A DNA stretch of 64,000 nt, taken from NCBI RefSeq assembly GCF_007751035.1, contig NZ_CP036433.1, positions 1,097,001-1,161,000 of the forward strand. Direction: 5' to 3'. The notes beneath the pieces were generated by a model that had not been told where the DNA came from, did no database searches, and was given only the letters and a program-made list of their open reading frames with translations. The translations under genes were made by a program, and so were the position numbers. Shown piece by piece: positions 27,713-37,088 of the stretch (positions are counted from its first letter, which is position 1; each line of letters begins with the position of its first letter). The DNA is from Lignipirellula cremea. Lineage in GTDB: Bacteria > Planctomycetota > Planctomycetia > Pirellulales > Pirellulaceae.

Positions 27713-29164
27713 CTAACCGATCAGGCCGCGGATCGGTTCGCCGTGGTAGACGGGCATCGGCCGGTCGAGCAGGTCGCTCCAGGTTGCTGAACGCGGCAGG
27801 CCGAGGGACCGATAGATGGTGGCGGCCAGCGACTCCGGCGTCTGGGCGTCGCGTGCGGGACGTCCGCCCTGTTTGTCGGAGGCTCCGATCACGGCTCCTC
27901 CGGGGATGCCGCCGCCTGCCAGGAAGACGCTCTGCAGGGCTCCCCAGTGGTCGCGTCCCGGTAAGGCATAGACGGTGTTGGCGGTGCGGAAAACCTTGGG
28001 CGTACGGCCGAACTCGCCCGCCATCACGATCAGCGTTTCGTCAAGCAGACCGCGCTCGCCCAGGTCGTCGAGCAGGGCGGAGACCGACTGGTCCATCGGC
28101 GGCAGCAGGTAGTTTTTCAGGTTGGGGAAAGCGTTGCCATGGGTGTCCCAGGACTCATTGTTTCCCAGGTTTACCTGAACCAGGCTCACGCCCGATTCGA
28201 CCAGCCGGCGGGCCATCAGCAGCGACCAGCCAAACACGTGCCGGCCGTAGCGGTCGAGCGTTTTTTCATCGGCCTGGGTGACCTGGAACAGCCCTTTCAT
28301 TTTGGGGTCGGCCAGCAGCGAGACGGCTTTCTGCTGGAATCGGTCGAACGGCTCGACTTCGGCCAGACGCTCCAGTTGGCGGGTCTGGTTTTCCAGTTGG
28401 CCCAGCAGATTCACCCGCTGGCCAAAGCGGTCGGCGTTAATGCCGGCCGGCAGTGACAGGCTAGGCGCCATGAAGGAGAAGCCAGCCGGGTTCTCTTGAC
28501 CGCGGGCATGGTGGAAGCCGTACTCGGGCCAGGCGCCGTAGGTTTGCGGGTTGAACTTGCTGCAGGTCAAAAAGTACGGGTCGCGGGGGCTGCCCATGGA
28601 ACCGGCGAACTGGCCGGGAATCACGCGGCCCGTGCGATGCACAAGTTTCTCCGGCAGCACAATCGCCGGCGGCAGGTTATTTCGCGCGGGGACCACATCG
28701 CCGACGATCGAGCAGATGGAAGGGTGATCGTTCGGCTTCGGCGCCGAAGGATTAAAGTCAGGCGGCAGCGGCGTGCGTCCTGTGAGCATCGCCATGTGTC
28801 CCTGCGAATGCTCGTTGTACGGATGGGTCAGGCTGCGGACCATCGACCATTTATCGCTGCGGGCGGCCAGCAGGGGCAGGTGCTCGCAGATCTGGACTCC
28901 CGGGGTGCGGGTGGCGATGGGGCGGAACTCGCCGCGGATTTCTTCAGGGGCGTCCGGCTTGGGGTCAAAGCTTTCATGCTGAGCGAGGCCGCCGGACAGG
29001 AAAATGAAGATCACCGATTTGGCCCGCGGGCGAGCATCAGCTGCTTCTGCCTGCAGCTGGGCCACATGGTTGGCTCCCAGTCCGAGCAGGCCAATGGCGC
29101 CGGCCTGCAGGGCTTGTCGTCGGGGCAAGCGAACATGTTCCAGATGCGAGGGACGCGGCGTCAT
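27713..29164 (-). CDS. DUF1501 protein (sulfatase-like fold) with Tat signal
   Basis: 483 aa. The N-terminus has LPRRQALQAGAIGLLGLG, a twin-arginine export signal. The domain then shows SVIFIFLSGGLAQHESFDPKP, a planctomycete DUF1501 hallmark, with VMAGEFGRTPKV and the ending YHGEPIRGLIG. DUF1501 resembles the alkaline phosphatase/sulfatase superfamily, but activity is unproven. The gene usually pairs with a DUF1553/DUF1549 cytochrome-type gene; none is next to it here. A second member lies at 61818. Confidence 0.92.
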   Translation of the reverse strand: MTPRPSHLEHVRLPRRQALQAGAIGLLGLGANHVAQLQAEAADARPRAKSVIFIFLSGGLAQHESFDPKPDAPEEIRGEFRPIATRTPGVQICEHLPLLAARSDKWSMVRSLTHPYNEHSQGHMAMLTGRTPLPPDFNPSAPKPNDHPSICSIVGDVVPARNNLPPAIVLPEKLVHRTGRVIPGQFAGSMGSPRDPYFLTCSKFNPQTYGAWPEYGFHHARGQENPAGFSFMAPSLSLPAGINADRFGQRVNLLGQLENQTRQLERLAEVEPFDRFQQKAVSLLADPKMKGLFQVTQADEKTLDRYGRHVFGWSLLMARRLVESGVSLVQVNLGNNESWDTHGNAFPNLKNYLLPPMDQSVSALLDDLGERGLLDETLIVMAGEFGRTPKVFRTANTVYALPGRDHWGALQSVFLAGGGIPGGAVIGASDKQGGRPARDAQTPESLAATIYRSLGLPRSATWSDLLDRPMPVYHGEPIRGLIG

Positions 29165-29559
29165 GCGAAGGGTCCTGCAGGGCGGGGCAGAAGGGGGCAG
29201 AGTTGCACGGTCCCATGATACCCATCAACGACATGTGATGCACGACCTGTTTCTGGCAAAAAGGGGGGCTCGGTTCGATGCAGAGGGTCCGCTCCCAACC
29301 GCTCCCGGTGGTGCGGTCGGGGTTTTGGTCTGGGGTTCTGTCACCGGGGGGCCGCTTGTTGGAGGGCGTCTGCTTCGGTATCCTGATTCGGTTTCCCCCG
29401 ATAGGGAATCCATGCTGCGCCAGGAGCTTTCCCTCGCCTGGAATGTTTCGAGTCCACCGCCCGTTACATGCGGCCGCTGACCGTATGGTTGGATCGGCGA
29501 TCATCACAAAACAGACGCCAGGGCGCCGGGATTAAACCGGGCGTCTGGCGGAAGATCTT
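29165..29559. promoter_or_regulatory. Divergent spacer with hairpin before the potassium channel gene
   Basis: 395 bases between DUF1501 and ktrB-like starts. No gene is seen. A hairpin with perfect 8-bp outer stem CAGACGCC / GGCGTCTG lies at 29512-29547, enclosing GCCGGGATTAAACCGG, 12 bases before the start codon. It covers the region where a ribosome-binding site would be expected, so translational control is possible. It does not match the ydaO c-di-AMP riboswitch that I can recall. Confidence 0.4.
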
Positions 29560-31086
29560 ATGCCGCAGATTACCGGATCGGTTACGAAGTACCCCGCCCG
29601 CGCCTCGTTATGCTGGTATCTTGGCCTGATACTCGTCGGCGGCCTGATTCTATGGCAGCCGTTCTGTCATCTGCGTCTGTTCGAGCGGCTGGATGTCGAC
29701 GAAGACCAGAAGATTTCTCTGGAAGAAATCAGCGCGGCCCCGCCGCGGCTGCTGCTGAAGTTGGAGCGGGCCGATGCTAACGGCGATGATTATCTGGACC
29801 ACGACGAGCTGAATTCCGTCGGCGGCGATTATGGTCCGGTCTCCCTGATCGACGCGGTCTTTACTTCCACCAGCGCCGCATGCGTGACGGGCCTGTCGGT
29901 TCGTTCGACCGAGTACGCTTATACGGTCTGGGGCCAGCTGACGATTCTGCTGCTGATCCAGCTGGGCGGGATCGGCATCATGACAGTCACCACTTTTGTG
30001 CTGTTCCACTTTGGCAGCCGCGAGAGTCTACGGCATCGGGTGCTGGTGGCGGAAACGCTGGGCGCCGACGATGCGACCGACCTCCGCGCCATTTTACGGA
30101 ACGTGATCCTGCTGACCGTCATTTGCGAAGGGCTGGGGTTTGTCATTCTGGCGATCCGTAACCTGTTTCTGATGCCGCCCGTTACGGCGCTGTGGCACGC
30201 CCTGTTCCATTCGATCTCGGCCTTTTGCAACGCTGGCTTTTCGCTCAACGATAACAGCCTGGTCGCTTTCCAGGACGATGTGGTCGTCAACTTTACGATC
30301 AGCGCCCTGGTGATTGTCGGCGGTCTGGGATACCCGGTGATCTTTGATCTCAAGCGGAACTGGACCGGCCCCTGGAGGGATCGCTGGTCGCGGCTGCACA
30401 TTCATTCCAAGATCATGCTGATCGGGGCGACGGTCCTGTTGGTCTTTGGCACGGTCAGCTTCCTGGCGATTGAATGGCAGGTCGCCCTGGGGAAGATGTC
30501 GATTCCGCACAAGTTCATGGTCGCTTTTTTCCATTCCATGTCCTGCCGCACGGCCGGTTTCAATACGATCGAGTTAAAAGATCTCAGCAACGCCAGCCTG
30601 TTCATCACCATCGGCCTGATGGCGATCGGCGCCGGCCCCTGCTCTACCGGCGGCGGCATGAAAGTCACCACCGCGGCGGTGCTGGTGATGCGAGCCTGGG
30701 CGACGCTCCGCGGTTACACGCGGGTCAATGCGTTTCGTCGCACCATTCCCCGGGCGGCGGTGGAAAGGGCGACGACGACGGTGATTATCTTCGGCCTGGT
30801 CGCTTCGGTTGCGCTGACCCTGTTGCTGGTGCTGGACCAGTCGCGGATCTCGCACCAGCAGGCGCTGGGGCTGTTTCTCGAGGCGCTGTTTGAGGTGGTT
30901 TCCGCCCTGGGAACGGTTGGCTTGAGCGTCGGTCTGACCGGCAGCCTGAGCTGGGCGGGAAAAATGGTTATCATTTTGTTAATGTTCCTGGGCCGGCTGG
31001 GGCCGATCTCGGCGTTTGTCGCGATCTCGCGTTCGCAGCGCGAAGAGCGTTTTGAATATCCCAACGAAGAACCGATGAACGGATAG
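29560..31086 (+). CDS. Ktr/Trk-family potassium channel subunit with EF-hand pair
   Basis: 508 aa. Multiple membrane helices and four pore-loop filters typical of TrkH/KtrB: ACVTGLSV, AFCNAGFS, CRTAGFN and ALGTVGLS, each with its conserved Gly. Between the first helix (18-34) and the first pore loop (near 100-113) lie two complete EF-hand loops, at 45-56 (DVDEDQ.I...E) and 72-83 (DANGDD.L...E). All acidic positions are present. EF-hands bind calcium. By topology this loop should lie outside the cytoplasm. The protein imports potassium with the RCK subunit encoded two bases downstream. The EF-hand pair is not part of standard KtrB. Confidence 0.92.
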   Translation: MPQITGSVTKYPARASLCWYLGLILVGGLILWQPFCHLRLFERLDVDEDQKISLEEISAAPPRLLLKLERADANGDDYLDHDELNSVGGDYGPVSLIDAVFTSTSAACVTGLSVRSTEYAYTVWGQLTILLLIQLGGIGIMTVTTFVLFHFGSRESLRHRVLVAETLGADDATDLRAILRNVILLTVICEGLGFVILAIRNLFLMPPVTALWHALFHSISAFCNAGFSLNDNSLVAFQDDVVVNFTISALVIVGGLGYPVIFDLKRNWTGPWRDRWSRLHIHSKIMLIGATVLLVFGTVSFLAIEWQVALGKMSIPHKFMVAFFHSMSCRTAGFNTIELKDLSNASLFITIGLMAIGAGPCSTGGGMKVTTAAVLVMRAWATLRGYTRVNAFRRTIPRAAVERATTTVIIFGLVASVALTLLLVLDQSRISHQQALGLFLEALFEVVSALGTVGLSVGLTGSLSWAGKMVIILLMFLGRLGPISAFVAISRSQREERFEYPNEEPMNG

Positions 31087-31088
31087 TT

Positions 31089-31754
31089 ATGGCCGACACC
31101 AAACGCTTCATTGTGATCGGACTCGGCAGCTTCGGCGCCGCCCTGGCCCGGCAGCTGCATAAAAACGGTTGCCGCGTCACGGGGATGGATATCCATAAAG
31201 ATCAGGTCGAAAGCATGAAAGACGACCTGTACGAAGCCATGATCGGCGACGCCACCGACCGCGACGCGGTCAAGCATGTGGCCTTCTCCGAAGCCGACGC
31301 CGTGTTTATCGGCCTGGGCGAAGATATTACCCGCTCGCTGCTGGCCACCCTGCACGCCAAAGAACTGGGAGCCCGGCGGATCATTGTGAAGGGAGTCACG
31401 CCCGAGCACGGCAAGATTCTCAAAAGCCTGGGCGTGGATCGGGTCATTTTTCCTGAAACAGAAATCGCCATGCAGCTGGCGGACCGGATGACATGGCCCA
31501 ACGTGATCGACTTTTTGCCGATCGATCCCGAGTACAGCTTTGTCGAGTTCGCCGTGCCGGATACCTTTTCCGGCGCGACCCTGATTGACTTGAACCTGCG
31601 GCGTCGCTTTGGGGTGTGGGTCGTCGGTGTAAAAGACGCCCTCACGGGCAAACTGCAGATGTTTCCCGATGGCGAGTTCAAGTTCAGCGTCGATCAGATT
31701 CTGCTCGTGGTCGGCAAAAAAGATAACATCAACAAGCTACGTGAATTGAAATGA
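31089..31754 (+). CDS. KtrA/TrkA-type RCK regulatory subunit
   Basis: 221 aa. N-terminal Rossmann-type RCK_N domain with nucleotide motif VIGLGSFGAALARQL, then GDATDRDAVKHV and an RCK_C (TrkA_C) domain in the last 80 residues (FSGATLIDLNLRRRFGVWVVGV). Length is normal for KtrA. It forms a cytoplasmic ring that gates the channel in response to ATP/ADP or NAD(H). It is two bases downstream of the channel gene, and its stop overlaps the next start by four bases (ATGA). Confidence 0.95.
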   Translation: MADTKRFIVIGLGSFGAALARQLHKNGCRVTGMDIHKDQVESMKDDLYEAMIGDATDRDAVKHVAFSEADAVFIGLGEDITRSLLATLHAKELGARRIIVKGVTPEHGKILKSLGVDRVIFPETEIAMQLADRMTWPNVIDFLPIDPEYSFVEFAVPDTFSGATLIDLNLRRRFGVWVVGVKDALTGKLQMFPDGEFKFSVDQILLVVGKKDNINKLRELK

Positions 31755-33409
31755 GCAGCACCGTTCCCGCGCTCCTGCAGGAAGCCCGCGCCGCCGGCGG
31801 CGATCGGGTTGCCTTGCGTTTCCACCGCGGCGACCAGGTGGACAGCTTCACCTGGATCGAACTGGTGCAACAGGTCGAACGCTGGGCCGCTGCGCTGGCG
31901 GCGGCCGGCGTGAAGCAGGGGGACTGCGTGGTTCACCTGTCGGAGAATCGCTGGGAATGGATCGTCGCCGACCTGGCCCTGCATGCGGTCCAGGCGGTGC
32001 ATGTGCCGCTGCACTCCACCCTGACTGGGCCGCAACTGGTCGAGCAGATCAACCATTGCCACGCGGCCTTCGGCTTTGTCTCCCGTCCCGACCAGGCCCG
32101 CAAACTGGCGGATTGCAGCGACAAACTGGTCGTCGATATCCAGTTCTTTTCCTACGAGCCGTGCGAAGCCGCCATCGGCCGTCGCGCGGTGAAACTGCTG
32201 CCCGCCGTGTTAGAGAACAGCGATATCCGCGACGGAGCCGCGTTGCTGCAACGCGCCGCCGAAGGTGGTGCGCCGTCGGCCCTGGCGACCATCCTGTACA
32301 CCTCGGGCACGACGGGCGAACCCAAGGGAGTGATGCTGACCCAGGAGAACCTGGTTTCCAACGCCCAGGCTTCGATCACGCTGTTCGACGACCAGCCGAC
32401 CGACGTGCGTTTGTCGTTCCTGCCGCTGAGCCATATTTTTGCCCGCACCTGCGATCTGTATACCTGGCTGATCAGTCGCTGCGAGTTATGTCTGGCCCGC
32501 GCGCGGGAAACGGTCATCGCCGATTGCCACACTTTCCAGCCGCACATGTTTAACGGCGTGCCGCATTTCTTTGACCGCGTGGTTCGCGGCATGCGCGACG
32601 CCGGCCTGCAGAGCGCGCCAGACGCCTTGCGGAACCTGCTGGGCGGGCGCATCCGGTTCTGTGTCTCGGGCGGAGCCGCGTTGCCCGACTACCTGTTTGA
32701 GTATTTCGAAGAACGCGGCGTACCGATCCTGCAGGGTTACGGACTCACCGAAGCGGCGCCTGTGATCGCCGCGACCGGAACGACCCGCTGGAAGAAAGGC
32801 TCCGTCGGTCCCGCTATCCCGGGCGTCGAAATCCAGATCAGCGACGACGGCGAAGTGCTGGCCCGCGGTCCCAATATTATGACCGGCTACTTTCGTAACC
32901 CGACAGCGACCGCCGAGGCGATCCGCGACGGCTGGCTGCACACGGGCGACCTGGGAAAACTCGACGAAGAGGGCTGGCTCTGGCTGACGGGCCGCAAGAA
33001 AGAAATCCTTGTCACCTCGGGCGGCAAGAACATCGCCCCTGTGATGCTTGAAGGTTTGCTGACGGCCGATCCGATCATCTCCCAGGCGCTGGTCGTCGGC
33101 GACGATCGCCGCTGCCTGGCGGCGTTGCTGGTGCTTGACCGGGACCGCACCCAGCGAGCACTCGGCGAACTCGGCCAGGCCGAGGCCGTCCTGGATCGAA
33201 CTTCGGAGGCGGTCCGCGCGCTGGTGCGGGAGCGTATCGACCAGGCGCTAAAAGACGTTTCGGCCCATGAGCAGGTGCGTCATTTCGCCTTGCTGGAACA
33301 TCCGTTTTCGATCGAGTCCGGCGAGCTCACTCCCAAGCTCACCCTGCGTCGCAAAGTGATCGAGCAGACTTACGCGGCGGAAATCACCGCGCTCTACGCC
33401 GACCAATAA
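31751..33409 (+). CDS. AMP-forming long-chain acyl-CoA synthetase
   Basis: 552 aa. The adenylate-forming core motif YTSGTTGEPKGVMLT is near residue 184, with GYGLTEAAPV, the A8-like GWLHTGDLG and GRKKEILVTSGGKNIAP. The set matches FadD15/ACSL-type synthetases that activate fatty acids with ATP and CoA. A plausible C-terminal lid follows. The gene overlaps the RCK gene by four bases, so it is translationally coupled to the potassium transporter; no functional reason is obvious. Confidence 0.92.
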   Translation: MSSTVPALLQEARAAGGDRVALRFHRGDQVDSFTWIELVQQVERWAAALAAAGVKQGDCVVHLSENRWEWIVADLALHAVQAVHVPLHSTLTGPQLVEQINHCHAAFGFVSRPDQARKLADCSDKLVVDIQFFSYEPCEAAIGRRAVKLLPAVLENSDIRDGAALLQRAAEGGAPSALATILYTSGTTGEPKGVMLTQENLVSNAQASITLFDDQPTDVRLSFLPLSHIFARTCDLYTWLISRCELCLARARETVIADCHTFQPHMFNGVPHFFDRVVRGMRDAGLQSAPDALRNLLGGRIRFCVSGGAALPDYLFEYFEERGVPILQGYGLTEAAPVIAATGTTRWKKGSVGPAIPGVEIQISDDGEVLARGPNIMTGYFRNPTATAEAIRDGWLHTGDLGKLDEEGWLWLTGRKKEILVTSGGKNIAPVMLEGLLTADPIISQALVVGDDRRCLAALLVLDRDRTQRALGELGQAEAVLDRTSEAVRALVRERIDQALKDVSAHEQVRHFALLEHPFSIESGELTPKLTLRRKVIEQTYAAEITALYADQ

Positions 33410-33412
33410 TGG

Positions 33413-33440
33413 CGTCGACCTTCGGCTACATGCTGGTGCA
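33413..33440. repeat. Possible half of a family P repeat
   Basis: GACCTTCGGCTACATGCTGG matches only the right-arm end of family P (CTTCGGCTGCATGCTGG). It lies in the 51-base gap between converging genes. Confidence 0.4.
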
Positions 33441-33460
33441 CGGGCAGGATCGCCCGAAAC

Positions 33461-34672
33461 TTACAGGACGGGCTTGTCGATCGCGGCCGTGCGGTCGGTG
33501 CGGACCCATTGGGCCGGCGTGCGACGGACCAGCAGGGCGAAGTAGATCGGCAGCTTTTTGCACAGGTAGATCGGCAGTCCGGCCAGGGCCGAGAACGGAA
33601 TCACTTGCCGGCAATGGGCGGCCCAGCCCAGCAGAATTGACAGGCCGATCAGCCCCCCGCCGGCGGACAGCAGGATCGCCGGCAACAGGTCGGCGCCGAC
33701 GAAGGTCGCCAGCACGGTCGTCGCCCAGGCCGCCATCCAGACGGCGACCAGCAACGCCATTGGCGGAATCGCCAGATCCAGGGCGACCATCAATAATCGC
33801 GGACGCAGGCGGAGCACGCTGGCCAGCAGAAGTCGCGGAATCTGGGTGCAGGCGGTCGTCAAATGGCCATGCTCCCAGCGGGTGCGCTGGGTGACAAACG
33901 CCGCCGCCTGTTGCGGCACGGCGCTGGAGACTTTGTAGTCAGGGCAGAAGATCGGGTAGTAACCTTCAATCGCCAGGTCGACGCCCAGTTGCATATCTTC
34001 GACCAGGTTGCCGCTGGAAAGACGACCATCGCAGACCAGCTTCCACGGAAGGGCCATGCCGGTTCCCATCAGCTGGCACGGCGCGCCGATGCGGGCAAGG
34101 CCCAGCGGACGGATGAAGTTGATGAAGCGGTTGCCCAGGATCGAAGCGACCTGCACCCGATCGCGGCCCGGCGTACGATCGGTCAGGTTGAGTCCCTGCA
34201 CAGGACGGCCGCTGGCGACAGCCCGGCGAGCCAGACCGCCGATCGTCGTATCGCTCACCACGCAGTCGGCGTCGACAATCACCACCACGTCGGGCGGATC
34301 GTTGCTCAGCTGTTCCACCGCATACGCCAGGGCGAACCCTTTGCCGCGCTGCTGGTCGTTCGTCCGTTCCAGCACCCGGGCGCCGTTTTCCCGTGCGATC
34401 CGGGCGGTCCCGTCGGTGCAGTTGTCGGCAATCACCACCAGTTCGGTGGCGTGGTCGATAGTGGGCAGCATCCGCTGCAGCGTATCGGCGATGACGGACT
34501 CTTCGTTATGGGCTGGAATCAGCACGGCCGTTCGCGGCGCGGGACGCGTAAAACTCCAGGCGCTGCCCCAGGCCGGAAGGAGCGATAAAGCCACCTCAAG
34601 CGCAAACAGAAGAATCGGCGCCAGCACCAGGCAGGCCGTGATCAGCAACGCAATATTCAGGAGTGTGATCAT
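33461..34672 (-). CDS. Membrane glycosyltransferase family 2 (last gene of exopolysaccharide locus)
   Basis: 403 aa. One N-terminal membrane helix, a GT-A domain (AVLIPAHNEESVIADTL, VIVDADCVV, MGTGMALPW, EDMQLGVDL, QRTRWEHG) and several C-terminal membrane helices. The DAD, ED and QxxRW motifs mark processive or lipid-linked family 2 transferases such as those making beta-linked glycans. It probably adds a sugar to the lipid-linked repeat unit or builds an exopolysaccharide chain. It is separated by 161 bases, which contain the second double-hairpin repeat, from the upstream GNAT gene. Confidence 0.9.
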   Translation of the reverse strand: MITLLNIALLITACLVLAPILLFALEVALSLLPAWGSAWSFTRPAPRTAVLIPAHNEESVIADTLQRMLPTIDHATELVVIADNCTDGTARIARENGARVLERTNDQQRGKGFALAYAVEQLSNDPPDVVVIVDADCVVSDTTIGGLARRAVASGRPVQGLNLTDRTPGRDRVQVASILGNRFINFIRPLGLARIGAPCQLMGTGMALPWKLVCDGRLSSGNLVEDMQLGVDLAIEGYYPIFCPDYKVSSAVPQQAAAFVTQRTRWEHGHLTTACTQIPRLLLASVLRLRPRLLMVALDLAIPPMALLVAVWMAAWATTVLATFVGADLLPAILLSAGGGLIGLSILLGWAAHCRQVIPFSALAGLPIYLCKKLPIYFALLVRRTPAQWVRTDRTAAIDKPVL

Positions 34673-34754
34673 AACTGTAGCGATAAGGAGACAGGGTGTA
34701 GCGATAAGGACAAGGCGTGAGATGTTCTATGGACGAAATTCGAAGGACAGTTGT

Positions 34755-34796
34755 CTTTCACTCCGTGAAAGAACGCGTCCTTTCGCGGAGCGAAAG
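34755..34796. repeat. Tandem double hairpin (family H), copy 2
   Basis: Hairpin 1 CTTTCAC-TCC-GTGAAAG (34755-34771), then an eight-base gap and hairpin 2 CTTTCGC-GGA-GCGAAAG (34780-34796). Stem changes relative to 27601 are compensated, while loops TCC and GGA and the gap length are identical. Confidence 0.75.
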
Positions 34797-34833
34797 GCGT
34801 CTTTCTGCGCTTGCTGACGCTCAGAACGCCGGT

Positions 34834-35910
34834 CTAACGGAACGCCATCCAGTCCCGCAGCGGACGTATCATGCGCCAGGGAATCTGCGCAGGACCCCGC
34901 AAAGGCGACGCCTTGATCCAGTCACGCGACGCTCGGTAGCCATTACGCAACAAGCGTGCCATGGGGCGGAGTTCAATCTCCCCTTCGGCCACCATGAAGT
35001 CTCCCGACTTCAGGTTGGTTTTGTATTCCGCGTCCCCTTTGCCCAGGTCGAAGATCGTCACGCCCTGGTCGCTGGCGACTTTGGCAATCTCGGTCAGCAG
35101 GATCAGCCCGGGCGATGCTTTGTAGAATTCCCGATCGTACGCCGGGAACCAGGAGTGCATGATAGGCCCGGACCGCATCCCAAAGTGCATCGCGATCAGG
35201 CGATCGCCCAGGTACAAGGCCGACATCAGGCCGGAGAAATCCGGCTCGCGGCAGTCCCAGATATTCTGCAGCAGTTCGGTCGTCCAGGGGAACTGGAACA
35301 CATCGGTCAGGCCGGTCCGTTCGTACTGGTCCCGCTTCCAGGCCAGCAGCGTTTCAAACACCTGGGGGTCGCGCGTGTCGTATTCGAAACGCAGCGGGCC
35401 TTCCTCGCGGTCGAGCTTCCGTTTCTTCCGGGCGAGCTTGGTCAGTTCTTTTGAGCCGCTGCTTTTCCGTTCCTGCTCGTACGCCTCGTAACCGTCGGCC
35501 AGATACAGGTACGGCGAGCCGGCCACATTGCCATGGTAGCGAGCAAACGGTTGCTGTTCTGCAACCAGATGATCGAACCGCCAGGCAGAGGCGCCGCAGG
35601 CTGCCAGGAGTTGGGACGCCGTCCACTCGACTTCGGGCGGAGCAATCACGCCGTGATAGTCGGAGAACTTGCCGCCGACTGGGACGAGCACTCCCATGCC
35701 GCTGTACTGGTACGGAAAAAAGCCGACCGGCTGGCCCTGCTGTTCCAGCACGGCGATGCGTACGTCGGAGCGGACGCGGGCCACCTGCTGGGTGAATTCC
35801 GGGCGAAAGTAGGGACTGCCAAACGCTGGCAGCGATTGCTGGATCGTCGACCAGGCGGCGATCAGCTCCGGCGTGAGCTGGCGGGGTTCAATCGTGCGAA
35901 TTTCACACAT
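34834..35910 (-). CDS. FemAB-like GNAT acyltransferase of the polysaccharide locus
   Basis: 358 aa. Two half-domains of GNAT fold, as in FemAB/BioF2-like (Acetyltransf_6) proteins, with VGFFPYQYSGMGVLVPVGG early and SALYLGDRLIAMHFGMRSG ... TIFDLGKGDAEYK late. Such proteins are common in exopolysaccharide loci, including those linked to EpsH-type exosortase systems, where they are thought to acylate sugars or the polymer. The start ATG at 35910 (MCEIRTIEP) is preferred to 35976. It lies 109 bases after the next glycosyltransferase gene in the transcription direction. Confidence 0.85.
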   Translation of the reverse strand: MCEIRTIEPRQLTPELIAAWSTIQQSLPAFGSPYFRPEFTQQVARVRSDVRIAVLEQQGQPVGFFPYQYSGMGVLVPVGGKFSDYHGVIAPPEVEWTASQLLAACGASAWRFDHLVAEQQPFARYHGNVAGSPYLYLADGYEAYEQERKSSGSKELTKLARKKRKLDREEGPLRFEYDTRDPQVFETLLAWKRDQYERTGLTDVFQFPWTTELLQNIWDCREPDFSGLMSALYLGDRLIAMHFGMRSGPIMHSWFPAYDREFYKASPGLILLTEIAKVASDQGVTIFDLGKGDAEYKTNLKSGDFMVAEGEIELRPMARLLRNGYRASRDWIKASPLRGPAQIPWRMIRPLRDWMAFR

Positions 35911-36018
35911 GGATATCTCGTTCCGGCGAAGTGGCCGCGGTGGATGAAAAGGCTTTGGTGCGGGTATCGAATTCAAGAGAGAGCAGGAGAGGAAATGTCA
36001 GGCAAACAACGGCGGAGG

Positions 36019-37014
36019 TTAAGATTCCGCCGAAGCGGTGATGGTCGAAGACGGCGTAGAGCCGCTCGCGGGAGCGCGGCGAAACAGCAGCGGCAAGCCG
36101 TCCCGCAGCATTTGTCGTGCGATAAGCAGGCGGCAGCGAGCACCGATTAAATGCTCCTGGTCCTGCATCAGGCGGGCCGCAGCCCAGGCCGGCAATAACC
36201 GGACCCCGGTCTGTCCAACGCGCGCCAGCCAGATCAGCGGGTACCGCCAGGGTCCCCATTCGCGATGCTCGTCGGCTGCCATGCCGACGGCCATGGTTCT
36301 GGCCAGGCGAAGCAGGAAAGCGTCTTCCAGGCGTGCGGCATCGATCCGGTGATGCACAATCGCCTGGGGCGTGCACCAGCCAGCGATGCCGGCGTCGAGC
36401 ATGCGCATGAACAACTCGGTGTCTTCGCCGCGGCCGTTGAACGCGGGATCGAACAGGCCGACCTCGTCCAACACGCTGCGATGCAGCATCAGGTTGCCGC
36501 AGCCCGGGGTAAAGCGGGCCGAGTACGGTCGCGCGCTGTCCAGCCCGACCGTTTCTCCCAGCAGCATCCGCACCATCGGTGACAGGTTCCTGTCACATTC
36601 GGCCGGCAGGTCAAGCCAGACCGCCCCGCCGACGCACCGCACCTGCCGCGAGCGTGCGGCGGTGAGCAACTCCACCAGCCATCGCGGATCAGCCAGCTGG
36701 TCGTCGTCGAAGAAGGCAATCCACTCGCCGCGGGCTTCGCGCACGCCCCGGTTCCGGGCGTGGACCACGCCCTGGTTCGTCTCCCGGATGGAACGTACGC
36801 GGGGCGACAAAGCAGCCAGTTCCGCGGCTACCTGCGGGGTATGGTCGGGCGAGTTGTTGTCAACGATCAGCACTTCGTAGTCGAACGTTTCTGCGGATTC
36901 GGCTGCATTCGCCGGGAGCTGCGTCTCGAGCGCAAGCAGGCTGGTCGCCGCCTCGCGGAGCATCTCGGCTCGACGATACGTACACAGCACAATGGTGACA
37001 GCAGGCGATGACAT
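36019..37014 (-). CDS. Glycosyltransferase family 2
   Basis: 331 aa. Opens SSPAVTIVLCTYRRAEML, then VDNNSPDHTPQ, EWIAFFDDDQLADP (the metal-binding DDD) and RGEDTELFMRM. It is a GT-A enzyme that probably transfers one sugar onto the undecaprenyl-linked repeat unit. The C-terminal part is Arg-rich with one weak hydrophobic stretch and no pore-like helices, unlike the membrane GT2 at 33461. The frame is open upstream to 37230 but the ATG at 37014 begins exactly at the family N-terminus. Confidence 0.9.
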   Translation of the reverse strand: MSSPAVTIVLCTYRRAEMLREAATSLLALETQLPANAAESAETFDYEVLIVDNNSPDHTPQVAAELAALSPRVRSIRETNQGVVHARNRGVREARGEWIAFFDDDQLADPRWLVELLTAARSRQVRCVGGAVWLDLPAECDRNLSPMVRMLLGETVGLDSARPYSARFTPGCGNLMLHRSVLDEVGLFDPAFNGRGEDTELFMRMLDAGIAGWCTPQAIVHHRIDAARLEDAFLLRLARTMAVGMAADEHREWGPWRYPLIWLARVGQTGVRLLPAWAAARLMQDQEHLIGARCRLLIARQMLRDGLPLLFRRAPASGSTPSSTITASAES

Positions 37015-37088
37015 GCGAACAAATCTCCGGTTGCAGAAGGTTTCTGCGGGCGCGGCCGCGTCAGGGCGGCCTGGTGTTTTTCGGGCGC

